Assembly: GCF_028640845.1 (NCBI RefSeq)
Contig: NC_080539.1
Span: forward strand, 366,935,233-366,999,232
Reading direction: 5' to 3'
DNA: 64,000 nt
Source of the DNA: Ahaetulla prasina
Taxonomy: Eukaryota > Chordata > Lepidosauria > Squamata > Colubridae
Shown here: positions 32,221-43,529 of the stretch, one piece after another
Position numbering within the stretch: the first letter of the stretch is position 1
Layout: each line of letters begins with the position of its first letter
Position numbers and translations under genes: made by a program
Notes under the pieces: model-generated
The model's database searches: none
The model's input: the letters and a program-made list of their open reading frames with translations, nothing else
Told to the model about the DNA's origin: nothing

Positions 32221-32890
32221 ATAGAATAGAATAGCACAGTGGTGAAATGTAAAATTTGTTACTACCGGTTCTGTGGGCGTGGCTTGATGGGGGGTAATGT
32301 GACTGGGTGGGTGTGGCCAACTTTTTTTATTTTTTACTTTTAAAAGCATTTTTTCTACAACGTCCTCAGCTGAAGAGGTTGTAAAAAAATGCTTTTAAAA
32401 GGTTCTGACGATCCCAACTGAGTAGTCTGATCATCAGAACCTTTTCAAAACATTTTTAACAACCTTTTTGGCCAAAGAGGTTGTAGAAAAAATGCTTTTA
32501 AAGGGTTCTGACGATCCCAGCTGAGCCGCGCGATCATCAGAGGCTTTTTTTTTTACTTTTAAAAGCATTTTTTTGGCCGAAGAAAAAATGCTTTTAAAAG
32601 TTAAAAAAAAACACCCTCTGATGATCACGCGGCTCAGCTGGGCATGGGGGTAGACAGGGATTTTTGCTACCGGTTCTCCAAACCACCTGCCGCCATTGCT
32701 ACCGGATCAGATGATCCAGTCCGAACCGGGAGCATTTCACCTCTGGAATAGCAGAGTTGGAAGGGACCTTATAGGTCATCTAGTCCAACCCCCCTGCCAA
32801 AGCAAGAGACCCTACACTATTTCTGACAGATGCCAGTCCAGTCTCTTCTTGAAAACTCCCACAACTTCTGAAGATGAATCTCTTTCCAGA
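32221..32890 (-). mobile_element. CR1 3' end split by a hAT
   Basis: The CR1 AATAG tail (32221-32236) and the body (32742-32890, gagttggaagggaccttata) were contiguous before insertion of the hAT at 32237-32741. Confidence 0.88.
32237..32741. mobile_element. hAT element with four internal inverted segments, 505 bp
   Basis: Ends cagtggtgaaatgt and agcatttcacctctg, exact 8-bp duplication gaatagca at 32229-32236 and 32742-32749. The core contains acttttaaaagcatttttt in several alternating orientations and four copies of a tctgatgatc..agctgggat-type segment, so it can fold into nested hairpins. Confidence 0.92.
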
Positions 32891-33134
32891 ATTCATTTTA
32901 TATCCTATGGGTTGTTTTTAATTTTCCTTTTTATTCATCATTTTAAATGAATAAAAGCTTTGTCAGGGAATTGCGCAGCCGGTGTCCAAATGAAGTCAAG
33001 AGACGCTGAAATGAACATGTAATTTTATACAAATAAATATATTTTAACGTCTATATTTACAGCCGACAAGATAGTCAGGCACATCACTACATCATGAGGT
33101 AAATCGTCAGGTAAAAATCACAGAAAAAGGCGGG
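32891..33134. other. Unassigned DNA
   Basis: AT-rich flank of the tandem duplication. Confidence 0.4.
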
Positions 33135-33340
33135 AAAAAAAGGGAAACTCCCCCTTTACACCCAGCAACCAATCATAACATAGATTGCCTCATGCGGGAG
33201 CCTGCTTTCTCCAATCAATCAACCATCAACTGTCTGTTCTGGACCATCGCCCACCTTACAGTTCCAGCGATTAAATTAAACATCTTAACAAGCTTTTAAT
33301 TTCTTTGCTGCCATGTCTGCTGCAAAATCCAAAGAAGAGC

Positions 33341-33647
33341 AAAGGTTGTCCTTGATTTACAACCATTTCTTTAGTGACCGTTCAAAGTTACAGCAGCACT
33401 GAAAAAAAGCAACTTACGACCATTTTTCACACTTACGGCCATTGCAGCATCCTCATAGCCACGTGATCAAAACTCGAACACTTGTCAACTGGGCTCATAT
33501 TTATGACAGTCAAACCGCCACGTCAACTAACTTAACAACTGTTGCAATTCACTTAACAACTGTGGCAAGAACAATAATAAAATGTCACTTAACAACTTTT
33601 GCTTGGCAACAGAAATTTTGGGCTCAGTTGTGGTTGAGGGCTACCTG
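33341..33647 (-). mobile_element. Tigger-like MITE, internally deleted
   Basis: aaggttgtccttgatttac to gttgagggctacctg then TA; repeated at 34595-34901 in unit 2. Confidence 0.8.
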
Positions 33648-33906
33648 TATTTTAAAATCTTTTTCTTCCTCTGTCTTGCCTCTTAAGCCAAAAAAAAGCT
33701 AGGCTGAGTTTTCTGCCAATATTGAGCTTCTTAAAATATGAATTTTTCAGCTGCAAAAATCTATTTTTTTTTAACCTGGAGCAAAATACTCATGAGAGTC
33801 CTATTCAGTGTTGTCTTGCTGGGCAACCAAGCAGAAGAAATCTCACATAAATATTATCAAAATAACCTCTGTGTTACTAGGAGATTTTCCATACATTGGC
33901 ACATTA

Positions 33907-34298
33907 CAGTGTAGTTCTCGACTTACGAAGCCCCGAATTATGGTCATAAGTTATTTCGGATAAATAAATTTCCAGCCCTTTTCACAGCAGTCATTAAAGC
34001 AAATGTCACAAGTCATTAAGTGAATTCAGTGGTTGTTAAGCGAACCCATTCATTTGAATGGGGCATTTTTTTGCTGTGAACTGGAAAAAAATGCCAGAAA
34101 ATATTGTGAATTGAAATCACATGTCCCCAGAATGCCACAACAGATCATACAACTGATCCATCCAACATTTGGTCATATTACTGGCGTGGGTGGCACAACA
34201 AATTACAATGTGCTTTACAGGCCACGAAGCACCTGTTCGGTGACCATCATAACTTGGAATGGTCATAAAATGACTGGCTGTTAAGTGAGGACTACCTA
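33907..34298 (-). mobile_element. Tigger-like MITE, variant subfamily
   Basis: TA then cagtgtagttctcgacttac, ending ttaagtgaggactacct. The interior (gaacccattcatttgaatgg) is different from the other copies, so this is a second MITE subfamily with similar ends. Confidence 0.75.
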
Positions 34299-34594
34299 TA
34301 GTTATGAACGTTTCCAGGACTGAGAAGAAATGATTGCCCTCCTCAGTGTCTCTATATACCTGTGTGTGTATGTGTGTGTTTGCCTATAAAAAAAAAGGAA
34401 ACTCCCCCTTTACACCCAGCAACCAATCATAACACAGATTGCCTCATGCAGGAGCCTGCTTTCTCCAATCAATCAACCATCAACTGTCTGTTCTGGACCA
34501 TCGCCCACCTTACAGTTCCAGCGATTAAATTAAACATCTTAACAAGCTTTTAATTTCTTTGCTGCCATGTCTGCTGCAAAATCCAAAGAAGAGC

Positions 34595-34901
34595 AAAGGT
34601 TGTCCTTGATTTACAACCATTTCTTTAGTGACCGTTCAAAGTTACAACAGCACTGAAAAAAAGCAACTTACGACCATTTTTCACACTTACGGCCATTGCA
34701 GCATCCTCATAGCCACGTGATCAAAACTCGAACACTTGTCAACTGGGCTCATATTTATGACAGTCAAACCGCCACGTCAACTAACTTAACAACTGTTGCA
34801 ATTCACTTAACAACTGTAGCAAGAACAATAATAAAATGTCACTTAACAACTTTTGCTTGGCAACAGAAATTTTGGGCTCAGTTGTGGTTGAGGGCTACCT
34901 G
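34595..34901 (-). mobile_element. Tigger-like MITE (unit 2 copy)
   Basis: Duplicate of 33341-33647 with two base differences that I noticed. Confidence 0.8.
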
Positions 34902-35160
34902 TATTTTAAAATCTTTTTCTTCCTCTGTCTTGCCTCTTAAGCCAAAAAAAAGCTAGGCTGAGTTTTCTGCCAATATTGAGCTTCTTAAAATATGAATTTT
35001 TCAGCTGCAAAAATCTATTTTTTTTTAACCTGGAGCAAAATACTCATGCGAGTCCTATTCAGTGTTGTCTTGCTGGGCAACCAAGCAGAAGAAATCTCAC
35101 ATAAATATTATCAAAATAACCTCTGTGTTACTAGGAGATTTTCCATACATTGGCACATTA

Positions 35161-35565
35161 CAGTGTAGTTCTCGACTTACGAAGCCCCGAATTATGGTCA
35201 TAAGTTATTTCGGACATAAGGTGACTGAAAATAAATTTCCAGCCCTTTTCACAGCAGTCATTAAAGCAAATGTCACAAGTCATTAAGTGAATTCAGTGGT
35301 TGTTAAGCGAACCCATTCATTTGAATGGGGCATTTTTTTGCTGTGAACTGGAAAAAAGTGCCAGAAAATATTGTGAATTGAAATCACATGTCCCCAGAAT
35401 GCCACAACAGATCATACAACTGATCCATCCAACATTTGGCCATATTACTGGCGTGGGTGGCACAACAAATTACAATGTGCTTTACAGGCCACGAAGCACC
35501 TGTTCGGTGACCATCATAACTTGGAATGGTCATAAAATGACTGGCCGTTAAGTGAGGACTACCTA
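35161..35565 (-). mobile_element. Tigger-like MITE variant (unit 2 copy)
   Basis: Duplicate of 33907-34298; it has the 13-bp stretch that unit 1 lacks, which fits the family better, so unit 1 probably lost it. Confidence 0.75.
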
Positions 35566-35783
35566 TAGTTATGAACGTTTCCAGGACTGAGAAGAAATGA
35601 TTGCCCTCCTCAGTGTCTCTATATACCTGTGTGTGTATGTGTGTGTTTGCCTATAAAAAAAAAAGGAAGGAGATATTTGGTGTAGTTTTAGAAGCTTTAG
35701 AAATCCAAGTTATTAAAATGATACGTCAGTTAGGAGGCATCCTGCCCATCCCAGGTTTTGATTGCAATGATATAGGGGACTCC

Positions 35784-36252
35784 AAATAGGGGACTGGAGG
35801 CTAAAACATATGAAAAATGGTTGCAGGAACTTGGTATGTCTAGTTTAATGAAAAGAAGGACCAGGAGAGACATGATAGAAGTCTTCCAATATCTCAGGGG
35901 CTGCCACAAAGAAGAGGGAGTCAAACTATTCTCCAAAGCACCTGAGGGTAGAACAAGAAGCAATGGGTGGAAACTAATCAAGGAGAGAAGCAACCTAGAA
36001 CTAAGGAGAAATTTCCCGACAGTTAGAACAATTAATCAGTGGAACAACTTGCCTCCAGAAGTTGTGACTGCTCCAATACTGGAAGTTTTTAAGAAGATGT
36101 TGGATAACCATTTGTCTGAAGTGGTGTAGGGTTTTCTGCCTAAGCAGGGGGTTGGACTAGAAGACCTCCAAGGTCCCTTCCAACTCTGTTATTCTATTCT
36201 ATTCTATTCTATTCTATTCTATTCTATTCTATTCTATTCTATTCTATTCTAT
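35784..36252 (+). mobile_element. CR1 LINE 3' end with (ATTCT)n
   Basis: A 102-codon frame (35821-36129) matches the CR1 ORF2 end (QELGMSSLMKRRT, KLFSKAPEGRTRSNGWKLI, NNLPPEVVTAPILEVFKKML) with its natural stop, then the 3' UTR and about 13 ATTCT units. Confidence 0.95.
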
Positions 36253-37020
36253 ATATCTCAAACAGGGCAGGGGTGTCCGCAGTCAGTGGTCTAAAAAAAT
36301 CAAGCGCCGAAAAAAGCCAGGCAGAATCCTAATCTAGTCATCCTCGTGGTTTTTGGACCACAACATTTGACCCCTCTGGAATTATAGTGACCCCTCTCCA
36401 CAATTTAGTTTGTTTTGTATAATAATGTGCCTTAAACACAGCTCTCACATTGTCTCTCATTTCCTGGTGGGTTTCAGTTCAGTCTAAATTGCCCAAAGCA
36501 TCATCATTCTCCAAATGGCAGCCCTGTAAGAAAGCTGGCCTTGCTCGGAGCTACTTGGAGAGCAGAGATCCCGATGGTGGATCTATCTACCAAGATCCCT
36601 TCTTTCTGCCAACATCCCCTCTTCTGGATGCTCGACTTTCTCTCTCGCTCACTCACTCTCCCTAACTGAAAGTGAGTTGTCTCATGTGTGATTCAAGGCC
36701 TTTTTGAATTGTCAGCTGCAGCTGAGCAGGCTCCTTGTTAGCATTTTGCTCCAGGTAAAAGAATGGATTTTCCCCAGCTGATAAATTCATATATTTATAA
36801 GCTCTATATTTGCAGAAAACATGATAGCGAGCGGAAAGCTGGCTGCTGGAGAACTGGAGACTGACTTGTTTTTCTCTGTCTATTTTTTTTTTTTTTTTTG
36901 AGATTAAAGGGGGACATTGGTCCCCTTGGCACTTGGGTATTTATGCCACTCTCGCCTTTCTGGGGAAAAGATTTTGGATTTGGGGTAGATGGTTCTATCA
37001 AAATGTCTGTTCAGGGTGCA
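36253..37020. other. Unassigned DNA, candidate conserved non-coding
   Basis: Apparently single-copy; about 36665-36880 has long AT/GC-balanced words and a 21-bp T-run at 36880-36900. No reading frame of note. Confidence 0.35.
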
Positions 37021-37027
37021 TCGGTGG

Positions 37028-37113
37028 AATAGAATAACAGAATAACAGAGTTGGAAGGGACATTGGAGGTCTCCTGGTCAATCTCTACTTGAGCAGAAGA
37101 CACCACATCATTC
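37028..37113 (-). mobile_element. CR1 3' tip
   Basis: aataacagagttggaagggac; short fragment. Confidence 0.8.
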
Positions 37114-37163
37114 CAGAAAAGCAAGTTTTGTATTATGGATCTGAAGAAACTGATTCCATATTA

Positions 37164-37699
37164 CAGGTAGTCCTTGACCTACGACCACAATTGAGCCCAA
37201 AATTTCTGTTGTTGAGTGAGATATTTGTTAAGTGAGTTTTGCCCCATTTTACGACCTTTCTTGCCACAGTTGTTAAGTGAAGCACTGCAATTGTTAGGTG
37301 AGTAACGCGGTTGTTAAATGAATCTGGTTTTCCCCATTGACTTTGCTTGTCAACAAGTCAAAAAGTCATCGAAGGGGATCACGATATACTGCAAACATCA
37401 TAAATATGGTGGTTTACCACAAAGAAGAGGGAGTCAAACTATTCTCCAAAGCACCTGAGGGTAGAACAAGAAGCAATGGGTGGAAACTAATCAAGGAAAG
37501 AAACAACTTAGAACTAAGGAGAAATTTCCTGACAGTTAGAACAACTAATAAGTGGAATAATTTGCCTGCAGAAGTTGTAAATGCTCCAACACTAGAAATT
37601 TTTAAGAAAATGTTGGATAACCATTTGTCTGAAATGGTGTAGGGTTTCCTGCCTGGGCAGGGGGTTGGACTAGAAGACCTCTAAGGTCCCTTCCAACTC

Positions 37700-37770
<71 letters not shown>

Positions 37771-37914
37771 GAGTCAGTTGCCAAGCGTCTGAATTTTGAT
37801 AACCATGGGGATGCTGCAATGGTTTTAAGTGTAAAAAATGGTCGTAAGTCACTTTTTTCACTGCCATTGTAATTTTTGATGGTCACTAAATGAACTGTTG
37901 TAAGTCAAGGACTC
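37164..37914 (+). mobile_element. Tigger-like MITE split by a CR1
   Basis: TA then caggtagtccttgacctac; interrupted at about 37409; resumes at about 37768 (atgagtcagttgccaagcgt) to gtaagtcaaggact. Confidence 0.9.
37409..37767 (+). mobile_element. CR1 LINE 3' end with (ATT)n tail
   Basis: Starts in the GCHKEEGVKLFSKAPEG region (first residues lost), keeps the CR1 stop, 3' UTR and about 22 ATT units. Inserted in the MITE. Confidence 0.92.
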
Positions 37915-38060
37915 AGAATCAAGCCGGAAAGGACCTTGGAGGTCTTCTAGTCCAACCTCTGTTCAAGCAGGAGACCTCATACCATTTCAGACAAAGTGAC
38001 TGTCCAGTATCTTCTTAAAAACCTCCAATGATGAAGCACCCACAACATCTGAAACTACCT
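37915..38060 (-). mobile_element. CR1 3' end fragment
   Basis: aaaggaccttggaggtcttc to gatgaagcacccacaacatc. Confidence 0.85.
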
Positions 38061-38234
38061 GTATTAATAAAGCATCTGAAACCGGTATAAAACACACTAT
38101 TTTAAGGATATTTTCTCCCAAAAAGTGAAAATTAAGCAGAGTGTCCTGAGTGGGTGGTCAAAAATGTCAAAATGAGGGCTACCACAGTGCAAACAAAAAT
38201 CATCATGCCAACTGATTTTTATATGTGTCATATG

Positions 38235-38364
38235 CAGTGGTGGGATTCAAGTAATTTAACAACCGGTTTTCTGCCCTAATGATTTCTTCCAACAACCGGT
38301 TTGCCAAACTGCTCAGACAACCGGTTCTCCCGAAGTGGTGCAAACTGGCTGAATCCCACCACTG
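38235..38364. mobile_element. hAT MITE, 130 bp
   Basis: CAGTGGTGGGATTC ends; flanking 8-mers gtcatatg and gttgtatg share 6 of 8. Opposite orientation to the 22433 copy. Confidence 0.88.
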
Positions 38365-38365
38365 G

Positions 38366-39040
38366 TTGTATGTGTGCATCAGATATAAAAACCAGGTGGG
38401 ACTTCAAATGCACCACAACAACCGACATCTTGACATTTTTTTAGCCACACCTTGGAGACATCTCTGCTTTCCAGTTGTGGCCCCCTTCATCATATGCTTT
38501 CTGTGCCTTTCTTCTGTACTTTCTAAACTTAAAACTTTCCATAGCAGCATCTGTGATTTAAAAAAAAAATATAAATGGAGAAATCTGATTAAAAGATTCC
38601 TTCTGCGACCTGTAGCATGGATCCTAATTTTTTTAAAAAAATGAAATGGGTGTATGCATATGAAATGCCATTGAAATTAATCAGATGGGGTAGGGAGGAA
38701 AGAATGAAGGAGAGGATTTGCCTTCTTTAATTAAACATTAAACTAGGAAGGGATCTGCTTTGTGCCAAATCACATCTTGGATTGATCTCATTTAGTCCTT
38801 CTGACGCTGACGGTAATAGCTCTCCAAAAGCTGAACATAAACTTCTAGATTACACTGGGACTTTATATAGACAAACCAAACCTCTATCTTTTCCCACCCA
38901 AAATATTAAAACAAGATCCCAGTACTCACATTTCTAAGTACCGTACATAAAAGTACTTTATCGTCTTTCTTTTAGCTTTGAAAACATTTTTAGTAGAAAA
39001 ATGTTCCTTCCCTAAACCAGTTGTCCCAAAGGTGGTTTTT
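38366..39040. other. Unassigned DNA
   Basis: AT-rich, no recognisable feature. Confidence 0.4.
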
Positions 39041-39043
39041 CAG

Positions 39044-39260
39044 GAGGCAACTGGACTTTCTTGTTTTCTCTTTGAAGACGTTTCGCTTCTCATCCAAGAA
39101 GCTTCTTCAGCTCTGACAGGGTAGTGGGGAATGGAAAGATCCTGACAGAGCTGAAGAAGCTTCTTGCATGAGAAGCGAAACGTCTTCAAAGAGAAAACAA
39201 GAAAGTCCAGTTGCCTCCTGAAAAAGCACCTTTGGGGCCACCATGACCTGGATGACTGAG
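39044..39260. mobile_element. Inverted pair of Penelope-like ends
   Basis: Left arm ggcaactggactttcttg..gacgtttcgcttctcatcc..cttcagctctgacag, right arm its complement, arms about 75 bp, spacer about 22 bp. The right arm continues with accatgacctggatgactga. Single-arm relatives are at 50597 and 54654. Confidence 0.6.
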
Positions 39261-39280
39261 AATCTCTACAGTCCCTAAAC

Positions 39281-39426
39281 CAGTGTTTCTCAACTTCAAG
39301 AACCTAAAGGTGTCTGGACTCCAACTCCCAGAATTCTGTTGGTGGAGGAATTTGAGGAATGTGAGCTGGGGAATTCTGGGAGTTGAAGCCCACATATTTT
39401 CATGTTGCTCAGGTTGAGAAACACTG
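39281..39426. mobile_element. Hairpin MITE, cagtgtttctcaac type
   Basis: Ends cagtgtttctcaac and gttgagaaacactg; interior arms aactcccagaattc and its complement. No target duplication evident. Confidence 0.8.
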
Positions 39427-39434
39427 CTTTAGAG

Positions 39435-39973
39435 CAGGGGGCTCCAACCTTCGCAACTTTAATAGAATAGAATAGAATAGAATTTTATTGGCCAAGTGTG
39501 ATTGGACACACAAGGAATTTGTCTTGGTGCATATGCTCTCAGTGTACATAAAAGAAAAGATACGTTCATCAAGGTACAACATTTACAACACAATTGATGA
39601 TCAATATATCAATATAAATCATAAGGATTGCCAGCAACAAGTTATAGTCATACAGTCATAAGTGGAAAGAGATTGGTGATGGGAACTATGAAACGATTAA
39701 TAGTAGTGCAGATTCAGTAAATAGTCTGACAGTGTTGAGGGAATTATTTGTTTAGCAGAGTGATGGCCTTCGGGAAAAAACTGTTCTTGTGTCTAGTTGT
39801 TCTGGTGTGCAGTGCTCTATAGCGTCGTTTTGAGGGTAGGAGTTTATGTCCAGGATGCGAGGGATCTGCAAATATTTTCACGGCCCTCTTCTTGATTCGT
39901 GCAGTATACAGATCCTCAATGGAAGGCAGGTTGGTAGCACAAGTCTTAAAGTTGTCAGGGTTGGAGACCCCTG
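39435..39973. mobile_element. Hairpin hAT MITE split by a LINE
   Basis: Left part gcaggggg-ctccaacct to about 39461; right part cacaagtcttaaagttg to gagacccctg. Flanks ctttagag and ctctagac match at 6 of 8. Confidence 0.82.
39462..39936 (-). mobile_element. CR1/L3-group LINE 3' end with AATAG tail
   Basis: AATAG units at 39462-39482, then ttttattggccaagtgtgat; the minus strand encodes SIEDLYTARIKKRAVKIFAD and TRTTRHKNSFFPKAITLLNK with natural stop. Nearly the same sequence as 61614-62100. Confidence 0.92.
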
Positions 39974-39987
39974 CTCTAGACTGCCTG

Positions 39988-40040
39988 GGAAGAAGAGACG
40001 TCATGAAGGGTGGGGGGTGGGGTGGGGTGGGGGGCAAGAG
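39988..40040. repeat. G-rich GGGGT tract
   Basis: gggtggggggtggggtgggg.. could form a G-quadruplex on the plus strand. Confidence 0.7.
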
Positions 40041-40157
40041 AGAAACTGTTTTAATTTTTGAAGATGGTGAGGTGCTTAATTTGGAGGGTTTCCAGGCTGG
40101 GTCACCTCAGACTTTCCCCCTGGTAGTCCATTCATAAGGGCATCCCGTTGATGAATG

Positions 40158-40421
40158 CATTTTTTAAAAATTTGAATTTATATCTCGCCCTTCTCCGAAG
40201 ACTCAGGGCGGCTTACACTATGTCAAGCAATAGTCTTCATCCATTTGTATATTATATACAAAGTCAACTTTTATTGCCCCCAACAATCTGGGTCCTCATT
40301 TTACCTACCTTATAAAGGATGGAAGGCTGAGTCAACCTTGGGCCTGGTGGGACTTGAACCTGCAGTAATTGCAGGCAGCTGTGTTAATAACAGACTGCAT
40401 TAGCCTGTTGAGCCACCAGTT
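40158..40421 (-). mobile_element. tRNA-derived SINE with L2-like tail
   Basis: Minus-strand head ggtggctcaacaggctaatgc, box B-like ggttcaagtcccacc, tail gccgccctgagtcttcgg. Best-preserved head of the family here. Confidence 0.88.
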
Positions 40422-40542
40422 AATCACAAGCTGATCACTAGCTGATCACAAGTTAATCAGAGTCAGATTTTGATAATAGATGAACGGGACACCATTAAGA
40501 AATCTTAGAGTTGTTGGTTAAGCTGGAAAGAAGATAACAATA

Positions 40543-41063
40543 CAGGTAGTCCTTGACTTACAACAGCTTGTTTAGTGATCTTTCAAAGCTACAATAGCAC
40601 TGAAAAAAGTGACTTGTGACCGTTTTTTTCACATTAACGACCCTTGTGGCATCCCCATGGTCACATGATCAAAATTCAGATGCTTAGCAACTGGCTCATA
40701 TTTGGGACGGTTGCTATGTCTTGGGCAGTGGTGGGATTCGGCCAGTTCGCAACACTTCAGGAGAACCGGTTGTTAACTTTCTGAGCAGCTTGGCAAACTG
40801 GTTGTTGGAAGAAATCATTAGGGCAGAGAACCGGTTGTTAAATTACTTGTATCCCATCACTGGTCTCTGGGTCATGTCAGGATCCCCTATTGCGAAGTTA
40901 ATGGGGAAAACAGATTCACTTAACAACCGTGTTACTAAGCTAAAAACTGCAACGATTCTCTTGACAACTGTGACAAGAAAGGTCGTAAAATGGAGCAAAA
41001 CTCCTGTCTTGCTTAACAAGAGAAATTTTGGGCTCAATTCTGGTCATAACTCGGAGACTAACT
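40543..41063 (-). mobile_element. Tigger-like MITE split by a hAT
   Basis: TA then caggtagtccttgacttac; right end degraded (cggagactaactg). The hAT at 40726-40862 is inside. Confidence 0.87.
40726..40862. mobile_element. hAT MITE, 137 bp
   Basis: CAGTGGTGGGATTC..tcccatcactg; flanks gtcttggg and gtctctgg(g), equal except for one inserted base. Confidence 0.9.
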
Positions 41064-42299
41064 GCATCCTATTTGCAAGAAAGCAAACAGTGAACCGTTT
41101 TCACATTGTTGCAGTGAAACAACAGGGAGGTATCCGTGAGTTGAATTTAACTCGAGGGAATGTTTTTTGTTGTCATTTCAATAGAAATCTGATACAAAGC
41201 TAACCTGAGCAAATCTCCAAAGAGCGAAATGGAATTGGACTGGCAGATGGGAGACTAACTGGGGATCCCAGGTCTATAGGCAAGCTGGGAAAGATTAAAA
41301 AAAATCCACAAATCCAGCTGCGGCTAGCCATTTTTATATTATTGTCTCAGAATTATGGAATTAAATTTAGCTTAATGGAATCTTTAACAGTGTGTAGATT
41401 GGGGAATTCTAATAACAATGTTTTTTTTTTTTTTCAAGTCTCAAAATAAGTTGTCCTGGGAAAAACCGTACCAAAAAGATCAGAGTTCTCCTTTGGAAAG
41501 TTATTCTCCCCCCTCCCTTAATAATTACAACACAAACTGTGCTTTAGATCGACACAACACTGCCTTTCTGAAAGCGGGGTGCCCCATCGCCTCCAGGGGT
41601 GCCTTCCTCCCCAACTGGTTTGGCCTTTCATTGGTAGCTCAAGCTCTCTACATCTCAAATGTGGGGTGTATTTTTTTTTTCCAGCCATTCATTGAAAAAC
41701 ACACATCCCCGGTAGAAATGTCCATTGTCAATAGAGTGCCAATAAACTAATTTTTCTGGCGGTTTCTTTTTTTTGTTGTTTGTTTGGAAAGAAAGTTGAC
41801 GGAGGGGGGAAACTGCCTGCCAACGGTGGAGCCTTGCGTGGAAATTCTGGCCAGTGAAAGAAGCTGAGGCAAAGTACATTAAGTATTGAAAAGCTTGAAA
41901 TTTGGATAAAGAGGGCCGAAAAAATGGGCGAGAGGGAGTCAAAAGGGAGAGGAGAAGACAATGGGCGAACGAGGCCGTAGGGACTTCCTGAAAGGGTCTT
42001 AGAAATTCAAAAGAGCTGCGCCCCAGCCTCCGAGTGCTTGTCATTCACAGCTGCAGGACAGAGATCACCAAGCCTTGCGCCAAACAATGCCGAATTGTTT
42101 CCAGAAGGTGGGAAAATTGTAGGTCTCAACGCTTCTCGCTCACACCAGCGGTTCCGCTAGTCAAACATGCGTTCCACTTGAATCAATTCTGGACACTAAG
42201 TTAGCATAATCCCCACCAGTCTTGCTATGACAACTTGAAGGAGAATTTGGAGGGGTGTGAGTGACAGCAGACGCCATACTGACAAGGCAGAAAGGAGGG
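41064..42299. other. Unassigned, apparently single-copy DNA
   Basis: About 1.2 kb without a repeat apart from short T-runs. The part at about 41780-42120 is GC-balanced and lacks stop-poor frames; conserved non-coding function is possible but unsupported. Confidence 0.4.
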
Positions 42300-42572
42300 A
42301 AGTTCATAGCCATCCATCCATCCACCTGACCCCCCCCCTTTCCTTCCCTCCTGCCTTCCTCTTTCGTTCTTCCTCTTTTCTCCTTCCTCCCTCCTTCCCT
42401 CCCTCCCTCCCTCTCTTCCTTCCTTCCTTCCTTCTTTCCTGCCTGCCTGCCTGCCTGCATTCCATCCTTTCCTCCCTCCCTGCCTTTCTTCCTTCCGCCT
42501 CTCCTCTCCTCTCCTCCCCTTCCCTCTTCTTTCTCCTTTTCTTTCTTTCTTTCTTTCTTTTCTTTCTTCAAT
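42300..42572. repeat. Polypyrimidine CCTT/CCTG tract
   Basis: Mixed (TCCC)n, (TTCC)n, (CCTG)n and (TTTC)n runs on the plus strand. The 100-codon frames here are artefacts. Confidence 0.95.
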
Positions 42573-42764
42573 CAGAATAATGCTGGAAAGGACCTTGGAG
42601 GTCTTTTAGTCCAACTCCCTGCTCAAGCAGGAAACACTATACCGTTTCAGACAGGTAGCAGTCCAGTCTGTAATATGGAATCATGTCTGGAGGCAAGCTG
42701 TTCCACTGGTTAATTGTTCTCACTGTTAGGACCTTTCTCCTTAATTCCAGGTTACATATCTCCT
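42573..42764 (-). mobile_element. CR1 3' end
   Basis: ggaaaggaccttggaggtct to gttaggacctttctccttaa. Confidence 0.88.
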
Positions 42765-42820
42765 TCCTTCCTTCCTTCCTTCCTTCCTTCCTTCCTTCCT
42801 TCCTTCCTTCCTTCCTCCTC
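42762..42820. repeat. (TTCC)n microsatellite
   Basis: About 13 CTTC units directly after the CR1 truncation point. Confidence 0.95.
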
Positions 42821-43458
42821 CTTCTTCCCTTCCTAATTTCACCCTCTAAAAACTGGCATATTTTTGGGAGGGGTGTCTACATTTGGGATCCAAAAGCAAT
42901 AAGCATGAGTGAATTGAAGCCAATTTCAAAGTGATTTATTTTGTGGTCTCCTTATTCTCTCCCATCTAATCCCCCCTACATACACACACACCCAAACACA
43001 CACACACACATAAACACTCTTCCCGGATTTACCGGTTGTTTGACAAGTGCAAATGAGAACTGACATGTTACGCCTGCCACCGGGAGCGAAGAATGCATTT
43101 CCGGGTGCGCCCTTGTGGGAAATGGCCTTGTTTTCTGCCAATCTTTTGAGTGAGGAACACGCAGTTCAGGCCGGAAGGACATGTACCTCTCCTGAAACTG
43201 GGAGAGCAGAGGTCAGAAGGCCCCCTGCGCGACAACATGGTGTGATACCTTGGAGAAATGAGAGGGAGGTCATACCCCACTGTTTCGCCGTACGTAGAGA
43301 CAATGACATCCTTCAGCGGCCTTATTCCTTCCTCTAACAAACATGCACTTCAGAATTAGGGCCAGCTCAGGAGTGAGAGACGAGGATGGCAGAAAGGCAG
43401 AAAGCAGGCTTTGAGTTCGAGTGTTGACACCTGGGCCAAGGGAGGACAAAATGTAAAG
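42821..43458. other. Unassigned DNA
   Basis: Contains a (CA)n at about 42980-43010. The rest is GC-balanced and apparently single copy, with no convincing exon. Confidence 0.4.
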
Positions 43459-43529
43459 TCTTTTTTGCCAGCATGATTTATGGCCCTAATGGGGAGGCTC
43501 CATCACGGCTGTAAATTGAGGACTACCTA
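43459..43529 (-). mobile_element. Right end of a Tigger-like MITE (variant)
   Basis: gtaaattgaggactacct followed by ATA. Confidence 0.6.

Larger units (their letters stand above)
33135..35660. repeat. Tandem duplication, two ~1.25-kb units
   Basis: Unit 1 (about 33135-34390) and unit 2 (about 34391-35660) align at an offset of 1254 bp, then 1267 bp after a 13-bp length difference at about 33958/35212 (unit 2 adds a cataaggtgactga-type stretch). I count roughly ten substitutions between them. Both junctions lie in an A-tract before ggaaactcccc or ggaagg. Each unit holds two Tigger-like MITEs. Confidence 0.93.

Noticed and set aside
33442..33702. 86-codon frame found twice, at 33442 and 34696
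   Set aside because: The repetition comes from the tandem duplication; the frame lies in a MITE.
39988..40040. G-quadruplex regulatory element
   Set aside because: G-rich enough to fold, but there is no gene nearby, so a regulatory role is unsupported.
42161..42580. Lys/Glu/Arg-rich frames of over 100 codons on both strands
   Set aside because: Artefacts of the CCTT polypyrimidine tract.
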